Positions 34,300 to 45,199 of a DNA stretch of 64,000 nt are shown in pieces. Where the stretch lies: assembly GCA_034440635.1 (NCBI GenBank), contig JAOTON010000896.1:1286501-1350500 (forward strand), read 5' to 3'. Each line of letters opens with the position of its first letter. Within the stretch, counting starts at the first letter, position 1. A program made the position numbers and the translations under genes. Under the pieces are notes generated by a model that saw only the letters and a list, made by a program, of their open reading frames with translations, searched no databases and had not been told where the DNA came from. Source of the stretch: Lepas anatifera (Eukaryota; Arthropoda; Thecostraca; Lepadidae).

Positions 34300-35172
34300 C
34301 TCCCGGCAATCATCAAGTCTGCGATGTGGACGAATCGCTTTGAGTCGCACATGTAATTCCTGCACTTCAAGGACAACACAAAGCTGGACATGAGTGACTG
34401 CTACTCCAAGCTATGTCCTCGGACCGATCGCATCCATAAGAAATTGCTGGAACACTTCGTCCAACGACATCACCCTGCCTGTAAGATTCGGGTACGAAGT
34501 TTTCTGCTTGAACCAAGTCAATGGATACCTTGTGCCGTTTGATCTCTACCAGGGGCGCAAAGGAATATCTGATGTGGGTCTCGTCGCCGAGTTCGGGAAG
34601 AATGCCACCACAGTGCTTGTGTCGCTCAACAGGCTGATGGAGGGGGAGAAACAAATTCCATACCACCTCACCTTCGACAGCAGCTTCACTTTGCCTGATC
34701 TGCTGTGCGAATTAAGGATACGAGGATTCAACATCAAGGGGACGATACAGTGGGACCGTTTTCCGAAGGGATGCAAGCTCACCTCAGTGGAAACTATAAA
34801 GGAGGCAGAACGTGGCTCATTCACAGCAGCTCCGATTATATCTGGAAACCGTTGTGCCGTGGAAATGGTAAGCTGGAATGACAACAACGTATCGATCTGC
34901 TCTACTGCTTTCATCTGCTCTACTGCTCGCATCTGCTCTACTACTTTCGGCTAGGGTTCTGTCGCCTCTGTTGACTGATACACAAAACAGGACCAAGGGT
35001 GAACTAAACTGCAAAGGCAAAATTCTGCAAAGGCTAAGTTATGTTAAAAATTACGAGACAATGGGAGGCACAGATCAGCAGGATCAGCATATCAACAGCT
35101 ACCGCACTGTAGTCAGAGGAAACAAGTGGTTTTTTCCGACATGGTTGGAGATTAGAGGGGGAGTTACATACT
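34300..35172 (+). pseudogene. piggyBac transposase (DDE_Tnp_1_7), broken
   Basis: Pieces in three frames match the piggyBac transposase order. First comes IKSAMWTNRFESHM, ended by a TAA, then FLHFKDN. Next is a YSKL..RTDRIHKKLLEHF piece, then in another frame RFGYEVFCLNQVNGYLVPFDLYQG, then IPYHLTFDSSF and RGSFTAAP. Last, after a further shift, comes MGGTDQQDQHINSYRT. The FD and GGTD aspartates of the DDD triad are visible, but the segment expected to bear the first aspartate appears deleted. The N-terminal half is also missing. The element therefore could not have moved with this copy's own protein. Confidence 0.85.
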
Positions 35173-35711
35173 AATCCTGCCCTGGTTTAAATTGAGGAGC
35201 TGAAAGGTGCAAATGAAGCTTGGTCAGTCCTGTCGTCAGCACGTCTGCACATTTTATGATGCCTGCGATTTATTTTCGGCCCAATTATGAACTAAACCGT
35301 ATCTGTATGCTTGTGGAATTATTTCGGTACCGTTAGAGAAGACCAGCACAACAAACCTTACTGACGGATATTCTCCTAGTGGTCGAGGTCTCCACCACCT
35401 CAAAATTCCAAATTTTGGGAGGGAAGGGGGTCGGAGGTAAAAATGGGGGATGGCTCTCTTAATGACTGACCCAAAAAATATTTCTGTAAAAGGAATTCGA
35501 AATCCTAGTAAAAATTAATTCAGGAACGAAAGGGTTAAGGTGGGTCATTTCAGGTCAGGTCACCAGTGGAGGTCAAGTGACCTCACCTCCAAAAATTTTT
35601 AAGGTGGCATGATTAAGAAAGGGGTGAATCTATCGGATTGAAACTTATACCACATAATGGGCCCACCAAATACAATATATATCCCGGGATTGTTCGCATT
35701 GATGACTTTTT

Positions 35712-36064
35712 ATATAAATTTTGTCTAAGTTGTTCCCAGTTCGACTATTGGCGTCGGAGTCTCAATAAAGTCATCAAGGGACTTGTCACGGAGACCCCGA
35801 CCCCACCACCCGAACGAGCAACTCACACAATGAAGGTTTGATTTAGAAGCCAAAGTTTAACGTCCCACAAAGCACAGGGACGGCCGCCCCGCTCAGGTCA
35901 CCCTCTAACCAGTCAGTTGCCAACCGACCTGTACGTCGGGTAAACTATTGAGCGCCGGAGGGTCTCAGGGGAACCGATCCCAAGCCTGGACATGCACTGC
36001 CACTGCATGCTTCTGAACAGCGGGCCGGAGCCCAACGCTCTACCAACTGAGCTACCGGGGCGGC
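35712..36064 (-). mobile_element. tRNA-derived SINE, full length
   Basis: On the minus strand it starts GCCGCCCCGGTAGCTCAGTT then GGTAGAGCGTTGGGCTCCGG, a tRNA-like head with a good A box (TAGCTCAGTTGG) and a weaker B box (GGGATCGGTTCCC). A conserved ~250-bp body follows, ending near ACTTAGACAAAATTTATA. It lies inside the family C element. Confidence 0.9.
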
Positions 36065-36779
36065 AACATACTTAGGATTAGGTACATTGAAAATGCATGG
36101 GGAAACATGAATTGGGCTGTGTTTGTGTAGACACAGCTGAAAACATCTTCATATTCTCCAAATCGTAGCATCCTGGGCCCTTTTCCAGGTTCATGCTGCA
36201 ATTTTGACCTGTGACCTCTGGGAGGTCACTTGGGTCTGCTTAAACAAGTTTCAGACTTTTGTAAATAACGTTGCCGGAAATGATGATAAAGGTTTTATTT
36301 TGATACCATTACGTTTGGATTGCTTGGATTTGGATTTGGATCGCAATTGGATTGCGAGGCGATTGATATGCATATTGCCTATCCTAGGTTGGATAGTGAC
36401 CTTGACCTTATCTTAGGTCAGGTCATTTCTTTGTTTCGACTTAGTATAGTCATATTATACATAATTCGATTCGCCGTAACGAGAGGAAGCGAATGGTGCC
36501 TAAGAATGATTTTAATTTCACTTTGTCACGCTAGAACCCGGAAACTCTTCTCTGATGTGCCACCTTCCTTGACCTGGCATGTCCTTAATATTGACCTGAG
36601 CCAAAAAGTGATCGATGTAGTTTCTTCAAGAACTTGTATGATCTATCCAACAGCTTTCGCTTTTTTTGCTTTACCGCATAGGAGCCAAGTTCGAGCGGGT
36701 GGGGGGGGTTGATTAAACACCCCCAAGGCGAAGATGGCTCGGAGGCCCATCGGGGCGGGTGTTGAATGTTAGACGGGGA

Positions 36780-37152
36780 GTGATGCCGTGAAGTTCATTG
36801 ATGATGTTAAAAATGATCTGGTTTTGTGGATACAATTATTTGATGGCCATGCGGGATTGGAAGGGCTCTTCAAGCTTCCTCTTAAATGTTAAACATTATA
36901 ATTCCGATAAGATTAAAGTGTGCTAAAAATATTGCGTCAAGTCAACATCAAACGTTCAACAATAAGTTTTAAACAGTGATACAAGTCGTTTTTCTGTGGG
37001 TTTATAACTACCGCTAGGGGTCGTTTTAGCCTCAAATCTGACTTTTGTGATATTTATTTGACCATTTAAGTGAAAATAAAATTTGGTTCCTTTGTGGACC
37101 TTTTTCTAACGCGGTTTGGCCTTTTTCCGACGACAAAACCTGGCAGCCCTGG
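36780..37152 (+). repeat. Family J dispersed repeat, copy 2
   Basis: It aligns with 21540-22003 and ends at CTGGCAGCCCTGG. See that entry for shared phrases. Confidence 0.65.
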
Positions 37153-38102
37153 TTTGATTCTACTGATGAGAATGTCTAATCTATATAGATTCTAATGATT
37201 AATAGCGAATAGTGGAAAGTAGGACATAATATTTAACATGGCACCATTTTCTGCAACAATCTGAAAAGCGTTATGAAAAAAATACCATTGAAGTCGCCGC
37301 TGCGGACTTCCGTGTCCGTGCACGTTGACGACGAAGCGGCAAAGATCGCCGCCGAGTGAGGTAAACATTGCTAGGTGACTTCAGCCTGGCTGTCGTATCA
37401 CGTGGACACATTTTTCTCACCATCGAGCGTAAATAGGCACTGCGAGTAATCAGAATATGCAGGTAATTAGTGCCAAAAATTCAGGTTCCAGCTAGTTTCG
37501 CAGTCTTTGAAAGCACCTGGCAACCTTTGCACTAAGTACACTGGGAGATGACACACAGGGCTGATTTCACGCTGCAGTGCTATGATTAAGCGCTCGTCGA
37601 AGGCTGATCGGCGCTTTGATTGGACGGCGTGCTCTTGATTGTGATGTCATGAAGTCGATTGACCTTCTGAGGCACTCGTCAGCCATCCAGCCAACAGCTT
37701 AAGATTTCCGCGATAAAATGTTGGAAGGCTAATTGCAACTGGGTGTAAAGCAGCGTATGATATCAGAAAGCTCCAGGCACACTTTTTACTAAATCGTTTG
37801 CTCCTGTACCGATATATCTTTGAGAAATAACAAGAAAATATGCACCTCACGGTTTATCCCGTGCGCCTAAATAGTACCCCCGGGATTGCTGAGTCGTATG
37901 ACATTCGTAGAGTCGAATAACAGGCATGAGCTCAATCCCACATGTGCTTAATATGCACTCGATTTATTGAGAAGAGGTCTAGAATAAACATCCCACAAGC
38001 AGTGACGGCGGAACGTTCTAATTTAAGAGGATGGGGCACCATGGGCTTTTCAACCCATTTCTTTCCAGTCAGTGTCATAGGTTTAGTGTTAACATTTCTG
38101 AT
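37153..38102. other. Unassigned sequence
   Basis: No gene or repeat recognised. Confidence 0.3.
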
Positions 38103-38106
38103 TTAA

Positions 38107-39128
38107 CCCGCGCCCCACCGGGGGTCCGGCGCCGCCTTCGCCCTACCTGGGCCATCGATGGCCCCCTCCCCTCTAACTCCGAAAACATGGGGGTTAGCGA
38201 AAATCTACAAAGTGCATTAGAAAACTCGTGTGAATTCAGTAGGAAACTACTTTGCATTTTTAAGCGCTCAGGTCCATTTTTTACCTCCAGAGGTCAAGTT
38301 AGGTCAAGGTCGGCTATTTTCAATCAAATATGCAATGCTTAAGCAAAATGGGCATAGCTTTTATAGCATTTGAGCTATTGAGATCTGGTAAAGTACATTT
38401 GATAGGAAAATGTCAGACCTTTTTCGCTTTGTGGAACGTAAAGACCTACCGCCAGTGGTTTGACCTCCAGAGGTCACCTCATGACCTAATATGACCTGAG
38501 GTCACGAAAGGTTAGAAAGTAACCGTGCTGTATATCAAATGAAATTCAGTGAGGAGACATACACGATGGTGTTTGATTCAGTGCTCTATCTTAATTAGGT
38601 CAAAAGTTATTGTCAAAATACTGTTTTTGACCCCTGGTGGCCTTGGATGACGTTGGAGAGGTCAAAGGGAAAACATGGCCCCTGGGACCCGTGAAAGGGG
38701 GTCTATGAACGCTTGTCTGAGCAAGCCAAGCATTTCCAATCGTTTTTGTGACTTTTGGATCATAAGTCAGCTTTTCCCCATGCTTTTTCAATAGGAGAGG
38801 TTACCTCATGACCTGACCTCAGGTAAAGAAATCGAAAAATCCCGGATATTCACCTTGTAGACCCTGGAGGGGTCATGAAGTGTAGGAAGTTTCAAATCGA
38901 TCGAGTTTAAAATGTAGCTCTTATAGAGCTCAGAAATTGAAGTAAGGTGACCTTGGTTGACCTCGCCTGGTGACCTGACCTTGTGTGACCTGGGGTAAAA
39001 ATTTCAGGGATGGTGGGAAAATGATGTGGTGAGAGATAGAGCCCTCAACCATGGTGCTGCGCTCGTCGTTTTCTGCTATCCCGGAAAAACCTTAAGGGGG
39101 GCATCGATGGCCCCGGGTGGGGCGAGGG
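38107..39128 (+). mobile_element. Family B TTAA element, full length (1022 bp)
   Basis: TTAA flanks both sides (38103-38106, 39129-39132). Ends CCCGCGCCCCACCGGGGG and the complement of CCCTCGCCCCACCCGGGG. Unlike the other two copies, it has no A element in front. Confidence 0.85.
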
Positions 39129-39132
39129 TTAA

Positions 39133-39684
39133 GGGGGTACTGTGACCTTATGCCCCCCCCCAGTTTCGCTGCCAGTGCCCACACGCTCCTAAAACATTAC
39201 ATTCTGCGCAGGAGCATCGCCACCGAAGGCCTGTGGGGCCGCCTCCCTCTCTCGAAAATTGGCAGCCGCTCCCACTCCAGTTTTGGCCCAAAGCATCCTT
39301 GAAAATGTCTAATTTTAGAACAACAATGTTCCTCTTTGTTATTTTTATGAGGCCGAACCGGTGTTTTATGCGACACAAATGCTGCAAATATCTGTCTAAC
39401 CGACCGGAAATAGGGTCAGATGGATATCGGTTTCCATCACGGGATCCGGCCCCCCTCCCCACCAAAAATCCGAGGCGACGACCTTGCTATTTTTGCTTTT
39501 ACATAAGAAGTCCACCTTATCCACCTGTAGCTGTTCTACGTTCGATCTCGATACTAACCAGATGGAAATGGCTGCTCACACGCAGTCTGACAATGGATAT
39601 GAGTGTACGAGTGTCGATATGGCAGCCATGCGCTGTCTGTAGGCATGCTGAAATACGCCGTCTTGCACGGAAATAGCCTAAACA
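39133..39684. other. Unassigned sequence
   Basis: No gene recognised; a C-rich run is at 39150-39165. Confidence 0.3.
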
Positions 39685-39976
39685 CAGGGGCGCAGCCAGG
39701 GGGCACAGGGGCACGTGCCCCCCCATCGGTGCCAAAGTGCCCTTTTGATCGCCAGTCGGTGTACCCCGTTTGTGCCGTGCCGCTCGAAATTTAGTTCCCT
39801 ACGCCGTTGAACTTAGATGCAACTAGACTGCATTTAGCGGTTAAAACCATTGCTTGATAATTCAGTGCCTTTTTTGGTCAGCTAAGACATTCTGCCGCCT
39901 TTTCAAGCACCCGGTAAGGGTATGGGCACGTAATCCGTTTCCAGCTAATGCCTCATCGTCGCCAATGATCCTACGA

Positions 39977-41207
39977 GCGGAGCTAATCTGGTGCCCCTTG
40001 AGCTCATCTGGTGCCCACTGAGCTTTCCTTGGCCCCTTGAGCTGATCACGTGCTCTCTAAGCTAATCTGGTGCCCCTTGAGTCAATCTGGTGCCCCCTCA
40101 GAAAATTATTGTGCCTCTTAAATTTATATAATGCTCTATGAGTTAGTATGATGCCTCAAAGCTTGCCTGGTGCCCTATTAGATGATCTGGTGCCCCCTGA
40201 GCTGATCTGGTACCCCCTGAGCTAAACTAACGCACCCTGAGTCGATCTGGTGCCTCTTGAGCCATCATTGTGCTTCCTGAGCCCATCCCATGCCCTCTGA
40301 GCTAGGCTGATGCCCCCTGAGCTAGTTTAGTGCACCCTGAGCCTATTTGGTACCCTTTAAGCTGATCTGGGTCTCTTGAGTTGATGAAGCAATTTCCTCA
40401 TCAGCTCTGGGACCCTAAGCTGAGCTGGGCCCACTGAGGCTGATGAGCGCCCCTGAGCTGGTATGGGGCTCCTGGACCGATTAAGTGCCTCCTAACTTGA
40501 TCTGGTACCCCCGAGCTGATCTGGGCCCCGAGCTGGTCGGGGAAGACTGAGCTGATTCCCTTGTCCTCTGAGCTGATATGGTGCTCTCTGAGCGAGTTAG
40601 ACCCCCGCTCTGGTCTGGGGATTAGAAACTGGCCGGCGCCCCCCCTGGGCTGATAGATTGCTCCCTGAGCTGAAATAATGCCCCCTTAGCTGATCTGGTG
40701 CCTCCTGAGTCATCATTGTGCCTCCTGAGCCCAGCTGATGTCCTCTGAGCTAATATGGTGCCCTTTAAGCTGACCTGGGCCTCCTGGGCTGATAACGTGA
40801 TTTCCTGAGCAGCTCTAAAGATCTGAGCTGAGCTGGGCCCACAGGGGTTGGTGATGGCCCCTGAGATGGTATGGGGCTCCTGAGCTGATTAAGTTCCTCC
40901 TGACTTGATCTGGTAACCCCGGGCTGATATGGGTCGCGAGCTGGTCGGGGACCACTGATCTGATTGTCTATCCCCGAAGCTGATCTGGTACCCTATGGGC
41001 CGATCTGATGTCCCCTGAGCAGCTCTGGGACTCCTGATCTGATTGGGTCCCGAGCTGATGAAGGATCCCTGGGATAATTTGGTGCCCCTGACTTGATCTT
41101 GCCCCTGACCTGTCTTGAGGCCCCTGAACTGATCTGGGGCCCCAAGAGCTGATCTGGGTTCTGGGGGTACTCTGAGCTAGTCTGGGCGCTGAACTTGTGA
41201 GAGCCCT
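39977..41207. repeat. Minisatellite, about 20-bp unit, left part
   Basis: Dozens of degenerate units of the form TGAGCTGATCTGGTGCCCCC. Unit identity is higher at the left than near 41200. Confidence 0.9.
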
Positions 41208-41211
41208 TTAA

Positions 41212-42385
41212 CCCTTGCCCCGGTGTCGGGTACGAGCCACCTTCGCCCTGGTGGGGGGCTAAAAAGACCCCCACGATCTCAAAAACTAAAAGAGCTAGAA
41301 AAAAGCGCAAAACGGCAATCGAAAGCTCTTCAAGAATGATATCGAAAATACTTCAGTCATTTTTCTTGTCAGGTCAATATCAAGGTCACCAGAGGTCAAA
41401 ATAGGTCAAAATCGCTAATATGAGGTGTACTAAGAAAACCTCATATATCTCAAAACCATTTCTAACACCATTCGAAAGCTCTTGAGATGCGCTTTCATTA
41501 AGTGGCATTCATTTTTGTGTCAGGGCAAAGCCTAGGGAGCTACAGGTCACTAAATATTGGGCATATTCTTGGGAATGTCCATAGCCACCCATGCATAAGG
41601 GTGTTTACTTTTTCGCTAATAGCTTCCAAACCAAACAAGATATAGCCATAGTTTATAAACCATTGCAATCCTCTCGTCAACACGAATCGAATGATATATG
41701 ATATTGCTATGCCAGGTCAAATTTAAGAATTTGACCTAACCCAGGTCAACGGTCTGACCCAACTTGACCTGGTATAGTCATGATGTATATCATTTGACTT
41801 CCAGTGACTATACAAACACTTTGGTGACAAAATAAAAGCTCTATCTTAGTTTATTCAAAATTTATAGAGAAAAACACCAAGAAAAGTTTATTTGACCTAA
41901 GGTGACCTTTTAAAGATCACAAGTCAAAATTTTTGGCATCAGCTTCAGAAATGGGCTAAGAGCAAGTCGCAACCGATGTTTGAAGTTGATTCCATCCATA
42001 CTTACTGAGAAAAGCTCATTTCGTGATTTTCCCCATGTATTGACAATGGGGAGGTCATGCTCTGCACATGACCTTAGGTCACCAATATAAAAAATCCCGG
42101 AACAAATATTGTAGCTCCTGGTGGGCCCAATATGTGGTAAGAGTTTTAACTTGATCGATTAATCCTTCTTTTAGTTATGCGGTCCTAAGTATTTTTTGAG
42201 GTGAGGTCACTTCACCTGGCCTGGTGACCTGACCTGATATGGCCTTGAGCCAAAATTTTCAGGAAAAATTTAAAATGATGAGGGAACAGCTAGACCAAGT
42301 TTGGCAGCGCTGCGCGCCGCCGTTTTTTGGTCACTTCGAAAAAAACCCGAGGGGGGGTCTAAAAAGACCCCCACCCGGGCGAAGG
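41212..42385 (+). mobile_element. Family C-like TTAA element, 1174 bp, in minisatellite
   Basis: TTAA at 41208-41211 and 42386-42389 bound it. Left end CCCTTGCCCCGGTG; right end is the complement of CCTTCGCCCGGGTGGGGG. Both ends continue into CTAAAAAGACCCCC in mirror orientation. The interior is AGGTCA-rich and includes the GC hairpin region near 42300-42325. The minisatellite continues on the other side. Confidence 0.85.
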
Positions 42386-42389
42386 TTAA

Positions 42390-42760
42390 GTTGGCCTGAG
42401 GTCCCCTGAGGTGATCTGGCGCCTTAAACTGTTCTGGGGGCTTCTTAAACTGGTTTAGGGCTCTATGAGCCCATCTGGAGCCCATTGAGCTAGTCTGATG
42501 GCCCCATCTCTGGGGCCACTGAGCTAGTCTAGTCCCTGGGTGAATCATGAGCTGCTCTGGGGGCCCTGATCTACATCAGGGGCCCCTGAGGTGGTCTTGA
42601 ATAGACAGAGAATAAGAACACAAGGCCAACTCCCATCATCTCAGGGCGGGGTCACCGAGCTAATCTAGGCCCTGGGGCACAACTGTGGGGATTGGGGAAG
42701 CTGCTCTGGAAGGCTCTGATCCACACTTGGGGGACCCAGAGCTGGTCTTGAATAGATGGG
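42390..42760. repeat. Minisatellite, right part
   Basis: Degenerate continuation of the TGAGCTGATCTGG array after the family C insertion. A larger duplicated phrase (GGTCTTGAATAGA.GG.GAATAAGAACACAA) occurs near 42593 and 42752. Confidence 0.75.
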
Positions 42761-43600
42761 GAATAAGAACACAATAGAAACTCCCCTTGCAAAATGAAGC
42801 TAACGAAGAAGAAGGCATTGCTAAAATGGCTTGTGACTAGGCACCCCTGGTTATATAAATTGCTTATTTACTGGTGCATTATGGAAAGGGATGATAAAAA
42901 GGCAGGTGCCTGTGAGCTTAGAGCACAGTACCCTAAACCAGGATTTCTACTAAGTAATTTAAATGAAGAACTAGTTTTCACAATTTTCAGCCCTGTCACA
43001 CCATCCCCATCCAAGCCATCGGCCTCTTCACCTTTTCTTTACTCTTAACTGAGACCGATCTTTGAGAATATGGAACTTAATAAACGCGTTCAAAACGTAT
43101 CTCCCAAATTATTCCAGCAGCAAAGATTTTGTTCTTCCAAAGACACTATTCCACTCATCGTCCCATGGCGCTTGTGGGAGGCGAGGAACTTAATCAGCGT
43201 TCAGCCAGGGCTCACTCGTCACAACAAAACCAGTGGGCATAACAAATGAATTTTCCATTCTAATATGTCTTAGCTTGCACATGGTAACAGATATCACAGG
43301 CTCCGCTGATTTCTCTCATTTTAAGTACTTGCATGAGTTGTTAAGTAATTGCATGTTAAGTACTTGCAATTTAAATCTATCCAAAGCAGTCGTGTTTTGA
43401 CTACTTCCATGACATTTTGGTGATAATTTTGTTGTATCAATAGGGTTTTCCTTCTCCGTCAATGCTTCATTTGTATTTTTATTAAACCAAAAATACCCTT
43501 AAAATGATATAAACAAAGATATAGTAAGTTTTCTTAGGTTACATTAAAAAGTGCCCTTTTTCTCCCGGGGTGCCCCTCAAAATTGGTGTTCCCACCATAC
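42761..43600. other. Right interior of hAT-like element H
   Basis: An 84-codon open frame at 42794-43048 begins with a true ATG but resembles no family. The rest is AT-rich and non-coding. Confidence 0.3.
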
Positions 43601-43702
43601 CAAAGCTCTGGCTGCGCCCCTGCATAAAACAACTCGTTTTTGTCAGTTCTATGTAGGAATTATAATGATTGCTTAGATATGCATTTTATAAAACACCATT
43701 TT

Positions 43703-44052
43703 CATAGATTTTGTCCAAGTTATTGCAAGTTCAGTTTTTGGAGTCGGAGTCCCACTGTAGTCATCAACGGACTTGTCACGGAGACCCCGACCCCATCATC
43801 CGAACGAGCAGCTCCCACAACGAAGGGTCAATTTAAAAGCATAAGTTTAAAATCCTACAAAGCACAGTGACGGTCGCCCCGCTCCGGTCACCCTCTCATC
43901 AGTCAGTTGCCAGGCGACCTACATCGGGTAAATATTGAGCGCCGGCGCGCCTAGGGGGACCTTTTCCCAGGCCTGTAGACGCACTCCCACTGCATGTTCC
44001 TGAGCAGAGGGCCGGAATCCAACGCTCTAACAGATGAGTTACCGGGGCGGCA
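43703..44052 (-). mobile_element. tRNA-derived SINE, full length
   Basis: Same family as 35712-36064: the minus-strand head is GCCGCCCCGGTAACTCATC, the body is shared, and the tail is ACTTGGACAAAATCTATG. It sits just outside the right end of element H. Confidence 0.85.
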
Positions 44053-44290
44053 AACATATGGCATATAAACAAACATAGCACAATCACAAAGTCCAAACCA
44101 AGCTAAACTATGGGCAAAGATGACCGTCACATCTAAAAACTATCCGATCTCTCACTATCAGTCGAATTTTTTCCCATCAGGCGAAGGAGGGGTGTTCTTG
44201 GATTACCAAACAAACTATTGAAGAATGTTATATAAATAGATTACCTAACAAAATCATATCCAACACTATCGTCCCTCTATTGTAGAACCG

Positions 44291-44470
<180 letters not shown>

Positions 44471-44580
44471 AAATGAAAGACATTGCTTTTGGCAATAGTA
44501 ATTCGACCTCGAGTTTGTAAATAAGGAATTATCCCCCCTCTCTCTCTCCTCTCTCTCTCTTACCTCCTTGCCCGCCTGCA

Positions 44581-44670
44581 GAGTCCGTCTGCATGTGGAA
44601 GAGGAGCTACAACACCACGTGGAGGATAGCCCGCCTGAGGGTGCTGCTGTGAAGTTTCACACCGTCTGAT
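44581..44670 (+). CDS. Possible exon after strong 3' splice site
   Basis: A long CTCTCT tract followed by CCTGCAG (to 44580) is an excellent polypyrimidine tract and acceptor. One frame then reads VRLHVEEELQHHVEDSPPEG and reaches a stop at about 44670. No family is recognised. The CT tract may simply be a microsatellite. Confidence 0.2.
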
Positions 44671-45199
44671 TTAAGATGGACGGAAACCTAATTTTCCGGC
44701 ATACGAGATACATGAATTGCTCTTCAATCTGCACTCTTCCTGAAGTCAAAGTGCTTGTTTATATCAACAATGTTTAACACACCGAATTGACGGCTCATGG
44801 TTCCTCTGGAGCCACAATTATCACACTCGTCAAGCGATTTCGAGTGCCAAGACGGTGGAACCACAACACGCACCGCTCCAGCTTTCTCACCGTCGGTTCC
44901 GACGCTACTGAATTGGTTCATCGTCCCCGTCGACGTCGACGCTCTCGAAGGCCACGCACGCGCGCAGCACCGCCCGCACCTGCCGATCAGGCGACCCCGC
45001 CGCCCAGCTCCTCTGCCGTGGGCCGACGTTTTGTGGTGATGTTCCGTTATTGGTTGTTGAATATTTATTTACACCTCTGGCAGCAAAATTCAGGAAAGTA
45101 CGTTTTATCCAAAGAGTAGAAAGTTGACTCTTAAGGAAAAGGAAACCGCTTTAAACGAGTAAAGCGTAACAGGACAGCAGACACGATTAGAAACTTTGA
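44671..45199. other. Unassigned, GC-rich patch
   Basis: GC- and CpG-rich between about 44890 and 45030, with two overlapping open frames, one very arginine-rich. No family recognised; it could be a small CpG island. Confidence 0.3.

Larger units (their letters stand above)
33338..35534 (+). mobile_element. piggyBac-like transposon, 2197 bp
   Basis: The ends CCCTTTCGTTCC and GGAACGAAAGGG are perfect 12-bp inverted repeats. They are flanked by TTAA at 33334-33337 and 35535-35538, where the undisrupted repeat (for example near 8088-8102) has CCAAAATTTTAAGGTT with a single TTAA. Subterminal palindromes of the form GTGGTCGAGATCTCGACCAC occur at 33352-33372, 33711-33732 and 35379-35401. The interior carries a broken transposase (34300-35172) and a hAT MITE (33875-34031). 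Confidence 0.9.
33186..36761 (-). mobile_element. Family C TTAA element carrying two insertions
   Basis: TTAA at 33182-33185 and TTGA at 36762-36765 bound it. Its right end, read backwards, is CACCCGCCCCGATGGGCCTC, the same as the start at 31202. The C sequence is 33186-33337, 35539-35711 and 36065-36761. It is split by a piggyBac element (33338-35534) and a SINE (35712-36064). A GC hairpin ACGGCGGT...ACCGCCGT is at 33250-33272. Confidence 0.75.
39685..43622. mobile_element. hAT-like element (family H), 3.9 kb, minisatellite-filled
   Basis: CAGGGGCGCAGCCAG (39685-39699) is perfectly inverted as CTGGCTGCGCCCCTG (43608-43622). This is a classic hAT terminus. The flanking 8-mers CCTAAACA and CATAAAAC are only partly alike, so the duplication is decayed or the boundary is off. 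Most of the interior is a 20-bp minisatellite, itself split by a family C element. No transposase is recognised. Confidence 0.65.

Noticed and set aside
34878..35174. Separate small gene overlapping the piggyBac pseudogene
   Set aside because: Its second half carries the MGGTDQQDQH segment of the transposase in a shifted frame; the first half is a serine/leucine-rich repeat reading.
35712..36064. Functional tRNA gene on the minus strand
   Set aside because: The head has an A box but no complete cloverleaf, and it is followed by a body repeated in other copies: it is a SINE.
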